Below are positions 16,927 through 24,325 of a DNA stretch of 27,387 bases, piece after piece (position 1 is the first letter of the stretch; each line of letters begins with the position of its first letter). The DNA comes from Bacteroidota bacterium (GTDB lineage: Bacteria > Bacteroidota > Bacteroidia > Chitinophagales > Chitinophagaceae), in assembly GCA_026391115.1 (NCBI GenBank), contig JAPLER010000110.1, positions 26,133-53,519 of the forward strand. The letters run 5' to 3'. The notes under the pieces were generated by a model. It was not told where the DNA came from. It saw nothing but the letters and a program-made list of their open reading frames with translations, and ran no database searches. The position numbers and the translations under genes are program-made.

Positions 16927-18807
16927 TTATGCTAATATTTCACTCAATTCCAACCAACGCATTTCTTTTTCTTCGAGTAATTGCGAAATCTCTCCAATGC
17001 GTAAACTCATTTTGTTTATTTCATCAAAACTTAAATTTTCCATTGTGAGCTTATATTCAATTTCTTTTTTCTCTGCTTCCAACTTTGGCATTTCTTTTTC
17101 AAGTTGTTCAAACTCGTGTTTGTCTTTAAAAGATATTTTTTTATTTGATTTTTGTTGTTCAATAACTTTTGCTTCTTGCACTTTTACAGCAGCTTCTTGT
17201 TTTGTTTTGGCAGCTTCTTCATCTTGCCATATTCTATACTGGCTATAGTTTCCAGGATAATCTCTTACTGAGGCATTGCCTTCAAAAACTAATAAATGGT
17301 CAACCAATCTATCCATAAAATACCTGTCGTGACTTACAATTACAACACAGCCAGGATAATCTTGTAAGAAATTTTCTAGCACAGCCAATGTTGGCAAATC
17401 CAAGTCATTGGTAGGTTCATCTAAAATTAAAAAGTTTGGGTTTTTAAAGAGAATTGCTAATAGTTGTAAACGCTTTTTTTCTCCACCACTCAGCGATTGT
17501 AAATAAGTGTATTGTTTTTCTGGTGTAAACAAAAACAACTCTAAAAATTGTGCAGCACTTAAACTTCCACCATTTGCCAAAGGAAAATTTTCGGCAATAT
17601 CTTTTACAAATTCAATTACCCTAACATTGTCTTTTATGGCTAATCCTTGTTGAGAAAAATTACCAAAAACAATGGTATCACCAATGTTTACTTTCCCACT
17701 ATCTGGCTTTTCTAATTCTTGAATTATATTTAAGAAAGTGGATTTGCCAACTCCATTTTTTCCAATGATACCAACCCTTTCACCTTTGTTGAATGTGTAA
17801 TCAAAACCTTTAAGAATTTCTTTATCGCCATAAGACTTATATACTTTTTTCAGTTCAATTACTTTACCTCCAATCCTGCTCATTTTAATTTGCAGTTGAA
17901 CTTGATTGTCTTCTATTTTTTTAGAAGCTTTATCCTTTATATCGTAAAAATTATCTTGTCTGCTTTTAGATTTTGTGGTTCTTGCTTTTGGTTGCTTACG
18001 CATCCATTCCAACTCTTTTCTAAACTCACTTTTCGCTTTATCAATATTGGCTTGTTCGTTTTCTATACGTGCAGCTTTCTTTTCTAAATAATTGTCATAG
18101 TCTCCCTTGTACACGTACAAATCTTCTCTTTCTAACTCCCAAATTTCATTGCAAACAGCGTCTAAAAAATATCTATCGTGGGTAACCATTAACAGCGTAA
18201 CGTTTTCACTCAATAAATAATTCTCTAACCACTCAATCATTTCAACGTCTAAGTGATTGGTAGGTTCATCCATAATTAATAAAGTATGATTTTGTTCAAA
18301 TCCAATATCAATCAATGTTCTAGCCAATGCAACACGCTTTCTTTGTCCACCACTTAATGTGCTTACAATTTGTTGCAAATGATGAATATTTAGTTTGCCA
18401 AGTATCTGTTTCACTTTAGCTTCAAAATCCCAAGCCTGCATTTCTTCCATTAAAACAATAGCATCTTGAATGGCATCAGTGTCATTTTGTTCTTCAGCTA
18501 GTTCATAACTTCTAATTGCTTTTACAGCGGGATGATTGGCGTGGAGAATATTATCTATAATACTTTTTTCATCTTCAAGATTTGGGTCTTGTTCAAACAA
18601 GGCAACAGTCACTTCTTTATTAATCCATACTTTTCCTTCATCTGCAGTTTCTTGACCAGAGAGTATTTTTAACAACGTTGATTTTCCTGTTCCATTTCGG
18701 GCAATCAAAGCAATTTTATCTCCTTGAGAAATATGGAATGTAATATTTGAAAACAATGGCGTAATGCCATAAGATTTAGTCAATTTTTCTACCGAAACAT
18801 AATGCAT
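16927..18807 (-). CDS. uup: ABC-F family ATPase, Uup-like
   Basis: A 626-residue soluble protein with two ABC ATPase domains and no membrane segment, the ABC-F layout of ribosome-associated ATPases. Domain 1 has Walker A ARNGTGKST (36-44), signature LSGGQ (151-155) and Walker B MDEPTNHLD. Domain 2 has GKNGVGKST (349-357), LSGGE (439-443) and LDEPTNDLD. The charged linker between them (about 240-310) is the P-site tRNA interaction motif. The C-terminal coiled coil (about 535-626, rich in KEIEYKLTMEN and LEEKEMRWLEL) and the SHDRYFMDR...LLVFEG segment resemble E. coli Uup, which also binds DNA and affects ribosome function. The first Walker A has Ala for the usual first Gly. Resistance-type ABC-F proteins are a less likely alternative. 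Confidence 0.9.
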   Translation of the reverse strand: MHYVSVEKLTKSYGITPLFSNITFHISQGDKIALIARNGTGKSTLLKILSGQETADEGKVWINKEVTVALFEQDPNLEDEKSIIDNILHANHPAVKAIRSYELAEEQNDTDAIQDAIVLMEEMQAWDFEAKVKQILGKLNIHHLQQIVSTLSGGQRKRVALARTLIDIGFEQNHTLLIMDEPTNHLDVEMIEWLENYLLSENVTLLMVTHDRYFLDAVCNEIWELEREDLYVYKGDYDNYLEKKAARIENEQANIDKAKSEFRKELEWMRKQPKARTTKSKSRQDNFYDIKDKASKKIEDNQVQLQIKMSRIGGKVIELKKVYKSYGDKEILKGFDYTFNKGERVGIIGKNGVGKSTFLNIIQELEKPDSGKVNIGDTIVFGNFSQQGLAIKDNVRVIEFVKDIAENFPLANGGSLSAAQFLELFLFTPEKQYTYLQSLSGGEKKRLQLLAILFKNPNFLILDEPTNDLDLPTLAVLENFLQDYPGCVVIVSHDRYFMDRLVDHLLVFEGNASVRDYPGNYSQYRIWQDEEAAKTKQEAAVKVQEAKVIEQQKSNKKISFKDKHEFEQLEKEMPKLEAEKKEIEYKLTMENLSFDEINKMSLRIGEISQLLEEKEMRWLELSEILA

Positions 18808-18912
18808 AGCTGCGAAGATATAAGTCTGCCTATGGTTTACGTTGCAACATCTTCAGTTTCTATAAATATCGTAAACTTTTATTAGCCATAACAAAAACTT
18901 ACAACCCTCACT

Positions 18913-18920
18913 TACATTTG
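18913..18920 (+). promoter_or_regulatory. -7 element before the FAH family gene
   Basis: TACATTTG matches TAnnTTTG; its G is 17 bases before the ATG at 18938. No clean TTG is found at the expected -33 distance. It lies in the 130-bp divergent gap shared with the uup-like gene, where nothing else was recognised. Confidence 0.55.
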
Positions 18921-18937
18921 CACTCTATTTATAAAAA

Positions 18938-19963
18938 ATGAAATTAGTAACATACTTAACTAAAGAAGGAAACGATCAATTGGCTTTTTTTTACGATGGA
19001 CATTTATATAATGCAGATGCAATGCATCCAGAATTGCCAAGTTCTATGTCTATGTTTTTGCATTATTGGGATGATTATTTCCCCATAGCACAAGCAACAA
19101 ATGCAGCTATTGTTGAAGGCAAATTATCTAGTAATATTAGTGTAGAATTTGCCAATGCAAAAGTGCTGGCACCAGTACCTTTTCCTACAAGTTGTAGAGA
19201 TGGCTATGCTTTTAGACAACACGTTGCCGCTGCTCGTAGAAATAGAAAGGTAGAAATGATTGCAGAGTTTGATCAATATCCTATTTTCTATTTTACCAAT
19301 CACAATAGCATACAAGGACCAGGTGAAATTAAATGTATGCCAGATCATTTTAATAAGCTTGATTTTGAATTAGAAGCTGCCATTGTTGTTTGTAAAAATG
19401 GTAGAAACATTAAAGCTGCACAAGCAGATGAATATATTGGTGGTTTAATGATTATGAATGATATGAGTGCAAGAACCTTGCAAATGGAAGAAATGCTGTT
19501 GAACTTAGGACCAGCAAAAGGTAAAGATTTTTCAACTGTTATTGGTCCAATGCTAGTTACACTCGATGAATTAGAATCTTTAGAAGTGCCTTGTAAACCT
19601 AATCATACAGGTAAAAGTTGGAATTTAAAAATGACTTGTAAAGTAAATGGCATACAAGTAAGTGAGGGTAATGTAAGCGATATGGACTGGACTTTTGCAG
19701 AGATTATAGAACGTGCAAGCTATGGTGTAAACCTGAACGCAGGTGATGTAATTGGTAGTGGCACCGTGGGTACTGGTTGCTTTTTAGAATTAAATGGCAC
19801 AGGACTTTTGAACGACCCAAATTATAAAGTGCAATGGCTTAAAGAAGGAGATGTGGTAGAAATGGAAATTGATGGTTTGGGGAAATTGGTAAATAATATT
19901 GTTAAAGAAGAAGGGCAAGATGATTTTAGTTTACTGGCTTTAAAAAAGTCTGTAAGTCAGTAA
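18938..19963 (+). CDS. Fumarylacetoacetate hydrolase family protein
   Basis: The 341-residue protein belongs to the FAH superfamily, metal-dependent enzymes that hydrolyse or decarboxylate beta-keto acids. Metal ligands are visible as E144 and E146 in LDFELEAAIV and D175 in MNDMSAR. The segment RDGYAFRQHVAAARRNR around residue 90 resembles the part of true fumarylacetoacetase that carries its metal Asp and catalytic His (D88 and H95 here). The GSGTVGTGCFLE motif is also typical. No other tyrosine-degradation gene is nearby, so fumarylacetoacetate as substrate is not proven. Its last codons lie in the first unit of a 17-bp tandem repeat. Confidence 0.9.
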   Translation: MKLVTYLTKEGNDQLAFFYDGHLYNADAMHPELPSSMSMFLHYWDDYFPIAQATNAAIVEGKLSSNISVEFANAKVLAPVPFPTSCRDGYAFRQHVAAARRNRKVEMIAEFDQYPIFYFTNHNSIQGPGEIKCMPDHFNKLDFELEAAIVVCKNGRNIKAAQADEYIGGLMIMNDMSARTLQMEEMLLNLGPAKGKDFSTVIGPMLVTLDELESLEVPCKPNHTGKSWNLKMTCKVNGIQVSEGNVSDMDWTFAEIIERASYGVNLNAGDVIGSGTVGTGCFLELNGTGLLNDPNYKVQWLKEGDVVEMEIDGLGKLVNNIVKEEGQDDFSLLALKKSVSQ

Positions 19964-19999
19964 AGTCAGTAAGTCAATAAAGTCAGTAAGTCAGAATAG
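19949..19999 (+). repeat. Three tandem copies of a 17-bp repeat
   Basis: TCTGTAAGTCAGTAAAG (19949-19965), TCAGTAAGTCAATAAAG (19966-19982) and TCAGTAAGTCAGAATAG (19983-19999) follow one another without gaps. The first unit encodes the end of the FAH family protein and its TAA stop; the others are intergenic. Confidence 0.9.
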
Positions 20000-20020
20000 A
20001 ATTAGTAAAGTCTCAAAACA

Positions 20021-20047
20021 ACCTCTGCGACCCCTGTGTCTCTCTGG
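20021..20047 (+). repeat. GC-rich CTCTGCG/CTGTGTCTCTCTGG intergenic motif
   Basis: ACCTCTGCGACCCCTGTGTC followed by TCTCTGG is far richer in G and C than its surroundings and has a loose 9-10-base internal period (CTCTGCGAC, CCCTGTGTC, TCTCTGG). I recall similar strings from intergenic regions of many bacteria; this is memory, not a search. Confidence 0.4.
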
Positions 20048-20063
20048 TAAAATCAAAAATAAA

Positions 20064-21251
20064 TTGTTAGATAAATCTCAAAAAATAAAAACAGAAGAAC
20101 GTGCTATATTGGTTGGTGTAATTCAAAAAGACCAAACCACAGAGCAGGTTGAAGAGTACTTGGCAGAGCTAGCTTTTCTTGCAGAAACAGCAGGTGCTAT
20201 TACTGTTAAAACATTTACCCAAAGATTAGACAGACCAGATAGTAAAACTTTTGTGGGTAAAGGAAAGTTGGAAGAAATAAGAGATTATGTTCATTCTAAA
20301 GGTATTGACATAGTCATATTTGATGATGAACTTACTGGCTCTCAATTGTTAAATATTAGCGAAGTTGCTAAGACAACTATACTCGACAGAAGCGATTTAA
20401 TATTGGACATTTTTGCACGACGTGCAAGAACATCACAAGCAAAAACGCAGGTAGAATTAGCACAATATCAATATTTATTACCTCGCTTAAAAGGTATGTG
20501 GAAACACTTAGAAAGACAAGGTGGTGGTATTGGTACACGTGGTCCTGGTGAAACAGAAATTGAAACAGACAGACGTATAGTTAAAGATAAAATTTCGTTA
20601 CTACGCAAGCGTTTACAAGAAATAGATAAACAATCTTTTACACAAAGAAAAGAACGTGGCGAATTGATTAGAGTTTCATTAGTGGGTTATACCAATGTTG
20701 GTAAAAGCACATTAATGAACACATTAAGTAAAAGCGATGTTTTTGCAGAGAATAAGTTGTTTGCAACACTTGATACCACTACACGTAAAGTAGTTTTTGA
20801 AAACACACCTTTTTTATTAAGTGATACAGTAGGTTTCATTCGTAAGCTACCACACCATTTAGTAGAGAGTTTTAAAAGCACTTTAGATGAAGTAAGAGAA
20901 GCAGATATTTTGTTGCACGTTGTAGATTTATCTCACCCTCAACACGAAGACCAAATAGGCACTGTAAACAAAACCTTGCAAGATTTAAAAGCATTTGATA
21001 AACCCATTCTTACCATATTTAACAAAATTGATTTGTACGAGAAAAATAACTTTGATGATTGGTTGAGTGATGAAATTAAAGATGATATACGCAGAGAAAT
21101 TAATGAAAAATGGCACAATACTACACAAGGCAATTGTGTGTTTATATCTGCATTGGAAAAACAAAATTTAGAAGAATTACGCAATATTATTTTACAAAAA
21201 GTAAGAGATATGTATGCTGTACGTTATCCTTATAAAACATTGTTGTATTAA
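20064..21251 (+). CDS. hflX: GTPase HflX
   Basis: HflX is a ribosome-associated GTPase that splits stalled or hibernating 70S ribosomes, especially under stress. The 395 residues show the N-terminal nucleotide-binding-like domain with RPDSKTFVGKGKLEEI and VIFDDELTGSQ, the glycine-rich GGGIGTRGPGETEIETDRR (153-171), then the G domain: G1 GYTNVGKST (208-216), the DTTTRKV switch, G3 DTVGFI (254-259), G4 NKID (320-323) and G5 FISA. The start used is TTG at 20064, reading LDKSQK; the frame stays open upstream into the repeats but has no ATG there. It is unpaired with hfq and faces nth, ending 30 bases before the nth stop. Confidence 0.95.
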   Translation: MLDKSQKIKTEERAILVGVIQKDQTTEQVEEYLAELAFLAETAGAITVKTFTQRLDRPDSKTFVGKGKLEEIRDYVHSKGIDIVIFDDELTGSQLLNISEVAKTTILDRSDLILDIFARRARTSQAKTQVELAQYQYLLPRLKGMWKHLERQGGGIGTRGPGETEIETDRRIVKDKISLLRKRLQEIDKQSFTQRKERGELIRVSLVGYTNVGKSTLMNTLSKSDVFAENKLFATLDTTTRKVVFENTPFLLSDTVGFIRKLPHHLVESFKSTLDEVREADILLHVVDLSHPQHEDQIGTVNKTLQDLKAFDKPILTIFNKIDLYEKNNFDDWLSDEIKDDIRREINEKWHNTTQGNCVFISALEKQNLEELRNIILQKVRDMYAVRYPYKTLLY

Positions 21252-21287
21252 TTGTAAGCCAATAATGAACTAATATTTTGCTTATAA
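21252..21287. terminator. Weak hairpin between convergent hflX and nth
   Basis: TTGTAAGC (21252-21259) and GCTTATAA (21280-21287) pair over eight bases with one G-U and a 20-base loop; the right arm covers the nth stop codon. It is the only candidate in the 30-bp convergent gap, and it is weak. Confidence 0.3.
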
Positions 21288-21923
21288 ACTCTTACTATAA
21301 TAACTACACACTTCCTGTAACCCACAGTTTTCACATTTTGGACTTCGTGCAAGACAAGTGTATCTACCGTGTAGTATTAACCAATGATGTGCTTTATGCA
21401 CCAACTCTTGAGGAATATTTTTGATAAGTTGCAACTCAACAGCTAAAGGTGTTGTAGCTGTTTTTGTGACCAATCCCAATCTATGACTCACTCTAAAAAC
21501 GTGAGTATCCACAGCCATATTGGGTTGATTGTCTATAACACTTGTAATAACATTTGCAGTCTTTCTACCCACGCCTGGTAACTGTATCAGTTCATCTACA
21601 GTCATTGGTACTTCGCCATTAAATTTATCAAGCAACATATTTGCCATACCAATAAGATGCTTGGTTTTATTATTAGGGTAAGATATACTTTTTATCAATG
21701 TAAATAATTCATCAAATGTTGCTTTGGCTAATGTTTGTGGTGTAGGATATTGTTTAAAGATTGCAGGTGTGGTTAAGTTTACTCTTACATCGGTACATTG
21801 TGCAGATAAAATAACAGCAACCAATAACTGATAAGGATTATCATAAAGCAATTCTGTTTCAGCATTGGGGCTGTACTCCAAAAAATATTTTATAACTGTA
21901 TCGTATCGTTGCTTGCGTGTCAT
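21282..21923 (-). CDS. nth: Endonuclease III (DNA glycosylase/AP lyase)
   Basis: Nth removes oxidised pyrimidines from DNA and cleaves the abasic site in base excision repair. The 213-residue length is usual. The helix-hairpin-helix LPGVGRKTANV carries the catalytic lysine K121, and D139 sits in AVDTHVFRVSHRLG. Four cysteines C190, C197, C200 and C206 have the C-x6-C-x2-C-x5-C spacing of the [4Fe-4S] cluster. The early helix contains LLVAVILSAQCTD. It starts five bases after the small membrane protein gene and may be the last member of a pyrH-led transcription unit. Confidence 0.97.
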   Translation of the reverse strand: MTRKQRYDTVIKYFLEYSPNAETELLYDNPYQLLVAVILSAQCTDVRVNLTTPAIFKQYPTPQTLAKATFDELFTLIKSISYPNNKTKHLIGMANMLLDKFNGEVPMTVDELIQLPGVGRKTANVITSVIDNQPNMAVDTHVFRVSHRLGLVTKTATTPLAVELQLIKNIPQELVHKAHHWLILHGRYTCLARSPKCENCGLQEVCSYYSKSL

Positions 21924-21928
21924 TAAAT

Positions 21929-22372
21929 TTATTTATTATCAGCTTGCGATGGTGCTTTTCTTAATTCTTTTAATCTACCACTTTCTAAAATTGGCAAGCC
22001 AGCTTCAGTAGGAACATAGATAACAGAGTTTTGATTTTTCTCCAAATTATCAATCCATAAATAACGTAAATAATCTTCGTTTCCTTTTAAAGAATTACCA
22101 ATAATTGCATTGGCTTTTGCAACACCTTCTGCTCTAATTACTTCAGCATCAGCAAGACTTTTGGCAGCTTCTTTTTTGGCTTCTGCTTCTTGCACTGCAA
22201 TTTTCCTATTTTGTTCAGCACGTTTCAATTCGGCCTCACCTTCTAATCCTTGTTGCCATACTCTATATCTTGGATAAGCAAACATCCAAAAAATTATTAC
22301 TGCCAAGATTAATAAAAACCCTTTGATAAAAATGCCAAATGTTAAATTGTTTGTAGATTCAAATTTTGCCAT
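21929..22372 (-). CDS. Small membrane protein resembling the C-terminal part of prohibitin/HflK-type proteins
   Basis: A 147-residue protein with one membrane helix at about 14-33, followed by RYRVWQQGLEGEAELKRAEQ and a charged, alanine-rich coiled coil (about 42-92), then an end with SVIYVPTEAGLPILESGR. The coiled coil and VIYVPTEAGLPILE end resemble what follows the SPFH domain in membrane protease subunits, but the SPFH domain itself is absent. Such short proteins are often labelled membrane protease subunit in Bacteroidota. Function is unknown; a scaffold role is a guess. It sits between an MBL-fold gene (33-base gap) and nth (5-base gap). Confidence 0.75.
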   Translation of the reverse strand: MAKFESTNNLTFGIFIKGFLLILAVIIFWMFAYPRYRVWQQGLEGEAELKRAEQNRKIAVQEAEAKKEAAKSLADAEVIRAEGVAKANAIIGNSLKGNEDYLRYLWIDNLEKNQNSVIYVPTEAGLPILESGRLKELRKAPSQADNK

Positions 22373-22405
22373 AGTTTATTTTTTATAAATATGTATTGTT
22401 ATTTC

Positions 22406-23131
22406 CTAAGGCGTTTTAATATCGTGGTAAAATAAAAATTTCCAATGTTCTTGCAAGCCTTGTTCCCACCATTGCTGACGCAACTCCATACACTTCTTTC
22501 CGTCATAGTCGTACTTGGCAACAAACTTGGTTTTCATTTGTTGTATTTGTGGTGCATCATCTCCTCCAAAAAATATGGTTTCGTTATTTTCTTTTATAAA
22601 AAACACTTGATGATACTTGCAATGTCCTGCTGTTATTTCGTAATGTATATAATTATCAATAATGCCATTGCCATTAAGCCATTCTACTTGTGGATTTCTA
22701 AATAATACATCCAATTCCTCGCTCATATAACTTGGAAAACCAATTTCCATAGCATAATCAAACTCTTGTTGTTGCACATAATAAGTAGCATTTTCAAAAG
22801 CCAAAGAATAATTGCCCAATCTGTCTCTTTTACTAATGCCACCTGCGTGGTCTTTATGCAAATGACTCATTAAAACTTTGGTAATTTTTTCTGGTGCAAT
22901 GCCTGCTGCAATAAGATTACTATGAATTTGTAGCTGACCATTTTTACTAAAACCCAACCCAGTATCTAAAAGAATAATATCATTGTTTGTAACAACAACA
23001 AAAGGCTGCACCTCAACTAGTAAACTACCTACAGGTCTAGCTTGTAAATCATCTTGCTCCAACTCAAATGGAACAAATATTTTGGTTTTGTCTATAGTAA
23101 AAGCACCTTCAGAAAGTGGAATAATTTGCAT
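22406..23131 (-). CDS. Metallo-beta-lactamase fold hydrolase
   Basis: A 241-residue MBL-fold protein without signal peptide, so cytoplasmic. The metal-binding motif is SHLHKDHAGG with H90, H92, D94 and H95; further ligands are probably H170 in TAGHCKYH, D191 or D192 in FFGGDDAP and H236 in FYHDI. The strand before the motif is NDIILLDTGLGF. The overall layout fits the broad group that includes lactonases and other small-molecule hydrolases; the substrate cannot be read from sequence. It lies 70 bases downstream of pyrH on the same strand, with an inverted repeat in the gap. Confidence 0.88.
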   Translation of the reverse strand: MQIIPLSEGAFTIDKTKIFVPFELEQDDLQARPVGSLLVEVQPFVVVTNNDIILLDTGLGFSKNGQLQIHSNLIAAGIAPEKITKVLMSHLHKDHAGGISKRDRLGNYSLAFENATYYVQQQEFDYAMEIGFPSYMSEELDVLFRNPQVEWLNGNGIIDNYIHYEITAGHCKYHQVFFIKENNETIFFGGDDAPQIQQMKTKFVAKYDYDGKKCMELRQQWWEQGLQEHWKFLFYHDIKTP

Positions 23132-23186
23132 AGTGAATAGTTGATAATTGAAAGTTGATAGTGGCTAGTTTATAAAACTATTCACT
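23132..23186. repeat. 11-bp perfect inverted repeat between pyrH and the MBL gene
   Basis: AGTGAATAGTT (23132-23142) and AACTATTCACT (23176-23186) are exact reverse complements with a 33-base spacer. A third related piece, AACTGTTCACTATTAAC, begins near 23190. The structure would lie in the leader of the MBL gene or in the pyrH-MBL spacer RNA. Confidence 0.6.
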
Positions 23187-23201
23187 TTAAACTGTTCACT
23201 A

Positions 23202-23918
23202 TTAACTCACTAAAGTTCCCACGTTCATACCTTGAATAACTTGTAGTAAATTGCCTTGTTTATTTACATCAAAAACTATAATAGGTAATTTGTTTTCTTG
23301 ACAAAGTGTAAAAGCAGTCATATCCATTACTTTTAAGTTTTGGGCAATACAATCATCAAAACTTAGTCTTTCATAACGTGTTGCAGTGGGGTCTTTTTCA
23401 GGATCTGCAGTGTAAATACCATCAACACGTGTGCCTTTTAAAATTACATCTGCTTTCATTTCAATAGCACGTAAGCTACCTGCTGTATCTGTAGTAAAAT
23501 ATGGGTTACCTGTACCACCACCAAAAATTACCACACGACCTTTTTCTAAATGTCTTAATGCTTTTCTACGAATGTAAGGCTCGGCAACTTGCTCCATATT
23601 AATAGCACTTTGCAACCTGCTAAATACACCAATTTTTTCTAGCATAGCCTGTATTGCCATTGCATTAATTACAGTAGCCAGCATACCCATATAATCGCCA
23701 TGGGCACGTTCAATACCACTTTCAGCCTCATTCATACCACGGTAAATATTACCACCACCAATTACTATGGCTACTTGCACACCCAAGTCTGTTACTTGTT
23801 TTATATCTTGTGCATATTGTTCAATAATTTTGGGGTCAAATGGGTCGCCGGTTTTTCTATTGCCCAATAATGCTTTTCCAGAAAGTTTTAATAAAATTCG
23901 TTTGTATTTTGGTATCAT
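23202..23918 (-). CDS. pyrH: UMP kinase (uridylate kinase)
   Basis: PyrH phosphorylates UMP to UDP in pyrimidine biosynthesis and works as a cytoplasmic hexamer. The sequence shows RILLKLSGKALLG, VAIVIGGGNIYRG, the DYMGMLATVINAMA helix, FGGGTGNPYFTTDTAG and KGTRVDGIYTADP, all typical. I start it at the ATG at 23918 (MIPKYKRILLKLSGK, 238 residues), which aligns with the usual family start. An ATG at 23951 would add 11 residues (MGYLQNLSFTI), but a promoter-like TTATTTG lies between the two ATGs on this strand. Likely first gene of a minus-strand run with the MBL gene, a membrane protein and nth. Confidence 0.95.
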   Translation of the reverse strand: MIPKYKRILLKLSGKALLGNRKTGDPFDPKIIEQYAQDIKQVTDLGVQVAIVIGGGNIYRGMNEAESGIERAHGDYMGMLATVINAMAIQAMLEKIGVFSRLQSAINMEQVAEPYIRRKALRHLEKGRVVIFGGGTGNPYFTTDTAGSLRAIEMKADVILKGTRVDGIYTADPEKDPTATRYERLSFDDCIAQNLKVMDMTAFTLCQENKLPIIVFDVNKQGNLLQVIQGMNVGTLVS

Positions 23919-24028
23919 AATAGTGAAAGAAAGATTTTGCAAATAACCCATTTTTTAGGCTTGCAGCCAAATAGAATTGTGATACAAAATTATGATGTAT
24001 TGATTGTTTGTAGATTTAGAATAAGTGA

Positions 24029-24199
24029 CAGTATAAAAAATTATTGATTATTGATTATTTGGGAAGAACTGTTAAGCAACTAAAAGTGAATAGTGAAAAA
24101 TTAATAGTTGATGTAAGCGATTTGCAAAAAGGGTTTTATACTGTACAAATTGTTACAAATAAAGGCAATGTGTTGAATGAAAAGTTGATTGTAGAGTAG
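24029..24199 (+). pseudogene. Relic of a T9SS type A C-terminal sorting domain
   Basis: A 56-codon open stretch reads KLLIIDYLGRTVKQL, then LIVDVSDLQKGFYTVQIVT and NVLNEKLIVE before TAG. This is the standard end of a type A T9SS sorting domain (D-x-x-GR-x-V, then a DVSxLxxGxYxVxI strand pair, then KLIVE). A TGA lies directly in front and the usual PNP segment is missing, so the body of the protein is gone. It differs from the sorting domain of the downstream M1 peptidase, so it is not a local copy of it. The rest of 23919-24325 holds no other gene. Confidence 0.8.
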
Positions 24200-24271
24200 C
24201 AGCGTATTAGATAAAGTATGTAAGCTATTTAAAATACAATAAAAGATAAGTTTAAATAAATTGCAAAAATG

Positions 24272-24304
24272 GGGCGTAGTAATTAATACCATAATTTTAC
24301 GCCC
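24272..24304. repeat. GGGCGTA/TACGCCC inverted repeat before the M1 peptidase
   Basis: A 7-bp GC-rich perfect inverted repeat with a 19-base spacer lies in very AT-rich DNA, just upstream of the probable transcription start. It could be an operator or an old terminator of the relic gene. Confidence 0.4.
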
Positions 24305-24312
24305 TTTACTAT

Positions 24313-24321
24313 TATAGTTTG
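24313..24321 (+). promoter_or_regulatory. Near-consensus -7 element before the M1 peptidase
   Basis: TATAGTTTG has three rather than two bases between TA and TTTG. Its G is four bases before the ATG at 24326, the same placement as at the MATE and marR promoters. Confidence 0.35.
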
Positions 24322-24325
24322 CAAT

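Noticed and set aside
16927..18807. Antibiotic-resistance type ABC-F protein
   Set aside because: The C-terminal coiled coil and EPTNDLD second domain fit the Uup housekeeping group better, and no resistance context is present.
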